Shown here: in pieces, positions 60,290 through 64,000 of the stretch
How positions within the stretch are numbered: position 1 is the stretch's first letter
How the letters are laid out: the number at the start of each line of letters is the position of its first letter
Translations under genes and position numbers: made by a program
Notes under the pieces: generated by a model
Databases searched by the model: none
Told to the model about the DNA's origin: nothing
The model's input: only the letters and a program-made list of their open reading frames with translations
NCBI RefSeq assembly: GCF_011762095.1
Contig: NZ_JAASQO010000006.1
Coordinates: 124,001-188,000 of the forward strand
DNA: 64,000 bases
Reading direction: 5' to 3'
Source of the DNA: Parvibaculum indicum
GTDB taxonomy: Bacteria; Pseudomonadota; Alphaproteobacteria; Parvibaculales; Parvibaculaceae

Positions 60290-62269
60290 ATGTGTGGGTT
60301 GGCTGGGATACTCGATGGAAACAGGTCCAACGACACGCTGCGATCACGCATCGGTCCTATGATTTCCGCGCTCGAACACCGGGGGCCAGACGATGAGGCG
60401 GTCTGGGTTAAGGACGGGGTCGCGCTTGCGCACCGGCGGCTGTCAATCATCGAACTTTCCAAGGCTGGAGCGCAGCCTATGGTATCCGCCTGCGGGCGAT
60501 ACGTTCTCGTCTACAACGGTGAGATCTACAATCACCTCGACCTGCGCGAAAGGCTTGCGGCTGAGGGCGCCGCGCCCGAATGGCGCGGCCATTCCGACAC
60601 AGAGACGCTTTTGGCCGGGATCGCACATTGGGGTCTCGATGAGACCCTGCGCAGGTCCTACGGCATGTTCGCGCTCGCCCTTTTCGATAAGCGCGAGCGG
60701 CGTCTTTCGCTGGCGCGCGACCGGATGGGAGAAAAACCGCTCTACTGGGGCTGGGCCGGCCGGGCGCTTGTGTTCGGCTCGGAGCTGAAGGCGATCCGTA
60801 AACACCACGACGCCACGAGGGAGATTTGCCGTGAGGCGTTGGCCCTGTATCTCCGCTTCGCCTACGTGCCCGCGCCGCGCAGCATTCATCCTGGGATCTT
60901 CAAGCTCGAGCCGGGCGCGATTCTGGAAACCCCGATGTCTTTCCCCGCGACCGCGCCGGAGCAGGTGTTGCGGCCCGGCGATCGTCACGGCGAGCTTACG
61001 ATGCGCCGGTACTGGTCGATCGAGGACGCCTTGGCTGCAGGCGCGGCGCGGCGGTTTGCCGACGACGCGGACGTGACACCTGAGATCGAACGGACCCTCG
61101 GCGATGCCGTCGAACGGCAGATGCTGTCCGATGTGCCGCTTGGCGCCTTTCTGTCGGGCGGAATCGACAGTTCGCTGATTGTCGCCCTGATGCAGCAGCG
61201 TTCGGCGCGCCCGATCAAAACCTTCACCGTTAGGGTGGAAAACGCCGCTTACAACGAAGCGCCACACGCGGCCGCGGTTTCTGCCCATCTCGGCACCGAC
61301 CACACCGAGGTGATGGTCACCGAGGCCGAGGCGCAGCAGGTCATCCCGCGGCTACCAACCCTCTACGACGAACCGTTTGCCGACAGTTCGCAGATCCCGA
61401 CGTTCTTGGTGAGCAAGATCGCGCAGTCGCACTTGGCCGTCGCGCTATCGGGGGATGCCGGCGACGAACTGTTCTGCGGTTACGACCGATATTTCTGGGG
61501 CGGCAGGATCTGGAGCCGCCTTGCCTGGATGCCCTACCCGGCGCGAGCCCGGCTGGGCGCGTCCATCGGCGCGGTCCCGGTCGCGGCCTGGGACCGCGCC
61601 GGGGCACTCCTGAAGCTCCGCGGTAGCCGCCATGCCGGCATTGGCGACAAGGTGCATCGGCTTGCGGTCCGGATGCAACGGGTGCGCACGCTCGATGACC
61701 TCTACCGAAGCCTGGTCACAGAATGGCCGGACGGCACGTTGGTGCCCGACGTCGGCGCATGCCTCGACAGCCGGCTGAACGACCCGGTGCCCGAGGCGCT
61801 TGCCGATGACCCGGTTGGACGGATGATGTTGCAGGACATGCGAACCTACCTGCCCGGCGATATCCTTTGCAAGGTGGACCGGGCGGCGATGGGCGTCGGC
61901 CTCGAAACGCGGGTGCCGTTTCTCGACCCCGAGGTGATCGATATAGCCGCACGTTTGCCGGTGTCGATGCGCGCGCGCGACGGGCGCGGCAAATGGGCGC
62001 TGCGACAGGTGCTCTACAAGCACGTGCCTCGGGAGATCATCGACCGCCCCAAGTCGGGGTTCGGGATCCCGATCGGCGCCTGGCTGCGGGGGCCGATGCG
62101 GGAGTGGGCCGAGACGCTTTTGGCGCCGGGAGCACTTGCCCGAGCGGGCTACCTCGAGCCGGCGCCGATCCGTGATGCGTGGCGCGAGCATCTGTGCGGG
62201 CAGCGGGACTGGACCAACAGGCTCTGGATCGTGCTCATGTTCCAGGCGTGGCTGGAGGATATGCGGTGA
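60290..62269 (+). CDS. asnB: AsnB-type glutamine-dependent amidotransferase
   Basis: The 659-residue protein has the glutaminase nucleophile MCGLAGI (Cys2), LEHRGPDDEAVW, LVYNGEIYNHLDLRERLA, a C-terminal synthetase domain with FLSGGIDSSLIVALM (ATP loop), and VKVDRAAMGVG/LETRVPFLD-type motifs. This is the asparagine-synthetase fold used in polysaccharide loci, where some members (such as WbpS) amidate uronic acids. The local TviB-type dehydrogenase would provide such a substrate. It is longer than classical AsnB by about 50-100 residues. The start is ATG 60290. Confidence 0.88.
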   Translation: MCGLAGILDGNRSNDTLRSRIGPMISALEHRGPDDEAVWVKDGVALAHRRLSIIELSKAGAQPMVSACGRYVLVYNGEIYNHLDLRERLAAEGAAPEWRGHSDTETLLAGIAHWGLDETLRRSYGMFALALFDKRERRLSLARDRMGEKPLYWGWAGRALVFGSELKAIRKHHDATREICREALALYLRFAYVPAPRSIHPGIFKLEPGAILETPMSFPATAPEQVLRPGDRHGELTMRRYWSIEDALAAGAARRFADDADVTPEIERTLGDAVERQMLSDVPLGAFLSGGIDSSLIVALMQQRSARPIKTFTVRVENAAYNEAPHAAAVSAHLGTDHTEVMVTEAEAQQVIPRLPTLYDEPFADSSQIPTFLVSKIAQSHLAVALSGDAGDELFCGYDRYFWGGRIWSRLAWMPYPARARLGASIGAVPVAAWDRAGALLKLRGSRHAGIGDKVHRLAVRMQRVRTLDDLYRSLVTEWPDGTLVPDVGACLDSRLNDPVPEALADDPVGRMMLQDMRTYLPGDILCKVDRAAMGVGLETRVPFLDPEVIDIAARLPVSMRARDGRGKWALRQVLYKHVPREIIDRPKSGFGIPIGAWLRGPMREWAETLLAPGALARAGYLEPAPIRDAWREHLCGQRDWTNRLWIVLMFQAWLEDMR

Positions 62270-63597
62270 TGCTCGAAACAGTTGCTAAGGTCGAGCGTCC
62301 CGAAGTCGGAGCTGACGCAAGCTTGCCCCCCACGCTCTATCTGTCGCGCACCGGCATGCTCGAACCGCTCGGGCAGAGCCAGGTGCTCGCCTATCTGCGC
62401 GGGTTGTCGTCAGACCATGCCGTCACGCTAATTAGCTTCGAGCGCGACGCTGACCTAGCCAACCGTGCTCACCTCGCCCAGATCGAGGCTATCTGCTCCG
62501 CGCATGGGATCCGCTGGGTGCGTCTGCGTTACCGGAGCCGACCGCGGCTCCTAGCCTCGGCTTGGAATCTCGGCGCGCTTTTCTGGCATAGCTGGCGTGA
62601 GGCGCGGCGTCGCAAGGTACGACTGATCCACGCGCGCTCCTACATCCCTGCCGCGGCTGCTTGGGCGGTTTCACGGCTGACAGGCATACCCTATGTCTTT
62701 GATATGCGCTCACTTTGGCCTGAAGAACTCATTACCTCGCACCGGCTCCGCCGCGGTTCTTGGCTGCACGGAGTGATTTTCCGGGCAGAAAGACGTCTGC
62801 TCGCCGATGCTGGCATTGTCGTTTCGTTGACCCGAGCGGGGGCGCGTTATCTTTGCGACGTACATCCTGGTGCGCTCACAGATGAAAGGCTTCGGGTGAT
62901 CCCCACCTGTGCCGATCTCGACCGATTTCGCCCCGCGCCCGACACGCGCGAAGGTGGACCGCTCATTGGATGCCACGGCTCGCTTACCAGTGGCTGGTTC
63001 CGGGTAGATCTGCTGGCAACGATGTTCGACCTGATCGCCGAGCGCCTGCCGAGCGCCCGATTCGAGATCATCACCCGCGAGGATCCCGCGGAGGTGCTCC
63101 GGGCCCTCGATACGTCGCGGGACCGCGCCGCCTCCAGCGGGGCTGGCGACGTGACCCCCGGCAGAGCCCCCAACTGGCGTTCCGGACTATCAATTAGTGC
63201 GGCCAAGGCCTCCAACATCCATGAACGGCTGCAACGGCAGGATCTATCGATGTTATTCTACGCCTCAGGTGCGGCTTCAGAACTCGGACGTTCCCCGACC
63301 CGGATGGGCGAGGTGCTTGGCTGCGGCGTGCCGGTTGTTACCAACGATGGGATCGGCGACGTGACCGAGATCGTGCGTGGTGGCGGAGTCGGCATTGTAA
63401 TTGATAGTGAGGATCCCCCGGCGCTGGTCCAGGCCGCCGACGAGGCAGTTGCGCTTCTGCAAGACCCGAAAGTGGTCAGGCGCTGCCGGCAGGTGGCTGA
63501 AGAAAACTACTCGCTTGAAGCGGGGATCGATGGCTACCGCGAGATTTACCGCAGGCTTAGTTCGGCCGATGACCAGAGCGGTCGTGTGCCCAATTGA
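62269..63597 (+). CDS. Family 4 glycosyltransferase
   Basis: The 442-residue GT-B protein starts at ATG 62269, overlapping the amidotransferase stop (TGATG). It has PTLYLSRTGMLEPLGQSQVL, IHARSYIPAAAAWAVSRLTG, VFDMRSLWPEELITSHRLRR and a C-terminal segment with RMGEVLGCGVPVVTNDGIGD. The acidic donor-site region is divergent but consistent with GT4. It probably acts in the repeat-unit pathway. Confidence 0.87.
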   Translation: MLETVAKVERPEVGADASLPPTLYLSRTGMLEPLGQSQVLAYLRGLSSDHAVTLISFERDADLANRAHLAQIEAICSAHGIRWVRLRYRSRPRLLASAWNLGALFWHSWREARRRKVRLIHARSYIPAAAAWAVSRLTGIPYVFDMRSLWPEELITSHRLRRGSWLHGVIFRAERRLLADAGIVVSLTRAGARYLCDVHPGALTDERLRVIPTCADLDRFRPAPDTREGGPLIGCHGSLTSGWFRVDLLATMFDLIAERLPSARFEIITREDPAEVLRALDTSRDRAASSGAGDVTPGRAPNWRSGLSISAAKASNIHERLQRQDLSMLFYASGAASELGRSPTRMGEVLGCGVPVVTNDGIGDVTEIVRGGGVGIVIDSEDPPALVQAADEAVALLQDPKVVRRCRQVAEENYSLEAGIDGYREIYRRLSSADDQSGRVPN

Positions 63598-63636
63598 ATA
63601 GTTAGCTTAAATGATGTGAAAGACTGGAGTAGAGCA

Positions 63637-64000
63637 TTGTTGAATGTACTCATTACGGGAGGGGCCGGGTTCATCGGCAAGCGCCTTGCGCTATCGTTGA
63701 GCGGCGCCGGCCACGGCGTTGCCGTGTTCGACAATCTCCAACCACAGGTGCATCCAGACCCAGAGGGCACGGTTCAAGAACTTAGACAGGCTGGGGTAAG
63801 GTTCACCGTGGGCAACGTACTGGACGGCGCTGCGCTTACCGAGGCAATTACGGCCGCAGATGCGGACATGATCGTCCACCTCGCCGCCGAGACCGGCACG
63901 GGCCAATCCTACGAGCTGCCGACGCATTACTGCGACGTTAACGTCACGGGCACTGCACGGCTGATTGAAGCTATCCGCGCGGCGCGGAACAAGGGCACCG
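63637..64000 (+). CDS. NAD-dependent nucleotide-sugar epimerase/dehydratase (5' part)
   Basis: The frame runs from a TTG at 63637 (GGAG seven bases upstream; a second TTG at 63640) off the window edge, for at least 121 residues. It has NVLITGGAGFIGKRLALSLS (Rossmann GxxGxxG), VFDNLQPQVH, and IVHLAAETGTGQSYELPTHY with NVTGTARLIEA, a standard extended SDR beginning. The substrate depends on the missing C-terminal part. It continues the sugar cassette. Confidence 0.85.
   Translation, partial: MLNVLITGGAGFIGKRLALSLSGAGHGVAVFDNLQPQVHPDPEGTVQELRQAGVRFTVGNVLDGAALTEAITAADADMIVHLAAETGTGQSYELPTHYCDVNVTGTARLIEAIRAARNKGT

Noticed and set aside
61620-61627. Third GCGGTAGC ops-like word
   Set aside because: It lies inside the coding sequence of the AsnB-type gene and is expected by chance at about this frequency.

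Overview
The window is a GC-rich chromosomal segment of an alphaproteobacterium. Gene content supports this: a Cox11-type CtaG, KdsD/GmhA/HldE lipopolysaccharide-core enzymes, a bactofilin, a MarR-type EPS-associated regulator and a decaprenyl-phospho-arabinose operon. The genus cannot be fixed from the sequence alone. No rRNA, tRNA or CRISPR array was seen.

Region 1 (1-3.4 kb) is a small accessory island of toxin-antitoxin genes. It holds a HigBA-type pair whose toxin looks N-terminally short, a HicAB pair whose toxin is frameshifted, a fusion of an AbiEi-like DUF6088 domain to a minimal nucleotidyltransferase, and a PPP-family phosphatase. Region 2 (3.4-13.9 kb) is housekeeping and stress: a persulfide dioxygenase-rhodanese, a BLUF-like protein lacking its photoactive residues, a cyclopropane-synthase-like methyltransferase with a DUF1295 membrane partner and a DUF6134 exported protein, a TonB receptor, CtaG, a Kup potassium transporter and a rhomboid protease.

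Region 3 (13.9-23.4 kb) carries heptose synthesis (gmhB, hldE, gmhA), a bactofilin, kdsD, and between them a candidate type XI secretion pair: a TPR plus DUF560 (Slam-like) outer-membrane protein followed by a 1029-residue exported protein with a FecR-like domain and three divergent TbpB-barrel-like repeats.

Region 4 (23.6-28.1 kb) is a tightly coupled operon for decaprenyl-phospho-arabinose: a YbhN-type membrane protein, a fused HAD phosphatase/UbiA phosphoribosyltransferase, DprE1 and DprE2. Just downstream (28.20-30.76 kb) is an intact mobile element flanked by an 8-bp target duplication. It combines an IS1595-family transposase with an overlapping TnpB-like RuvC nuclease.

Region 5 (30.8-64 kb) is a large exopolysaccharide/O-antigen locus. 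It has export and polymerisation parts (Wza-like, small secreted protein, outer-membrane barrel, Wzc-like kinase, TPR protein, ligase/polymerase), an IS5-family insertion, a polyprenyl-phosphate hexose-1-phosphate transferase, glmU, glmS, galE and a glycosyltransferase. Next come a divergent NusG/RfaH paralogue and MarR-type EPS regulator. The rest is a variable sugar cassette: a UDP-uronate epimerase, TviB-like dehydrogenase, acetyltransferases, a WxcM-like isomerase, a DegT aminotransferase, a sulfotransferase, a Wzx flippase, glycosyltransferases and an AsnB-like amidotransferase. Inside this cassette lies a scar where a flippase/glycosyltransferase pair exists once intact and once as decayed copies. 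Together the genes predict a lipid-linked, Wzx/Wzy-assembled polysaccharide containing uronic acid (perhaps amidated), a 3-amino-3,6-dideoxyhexose, and possibly sulfate and arabinose.
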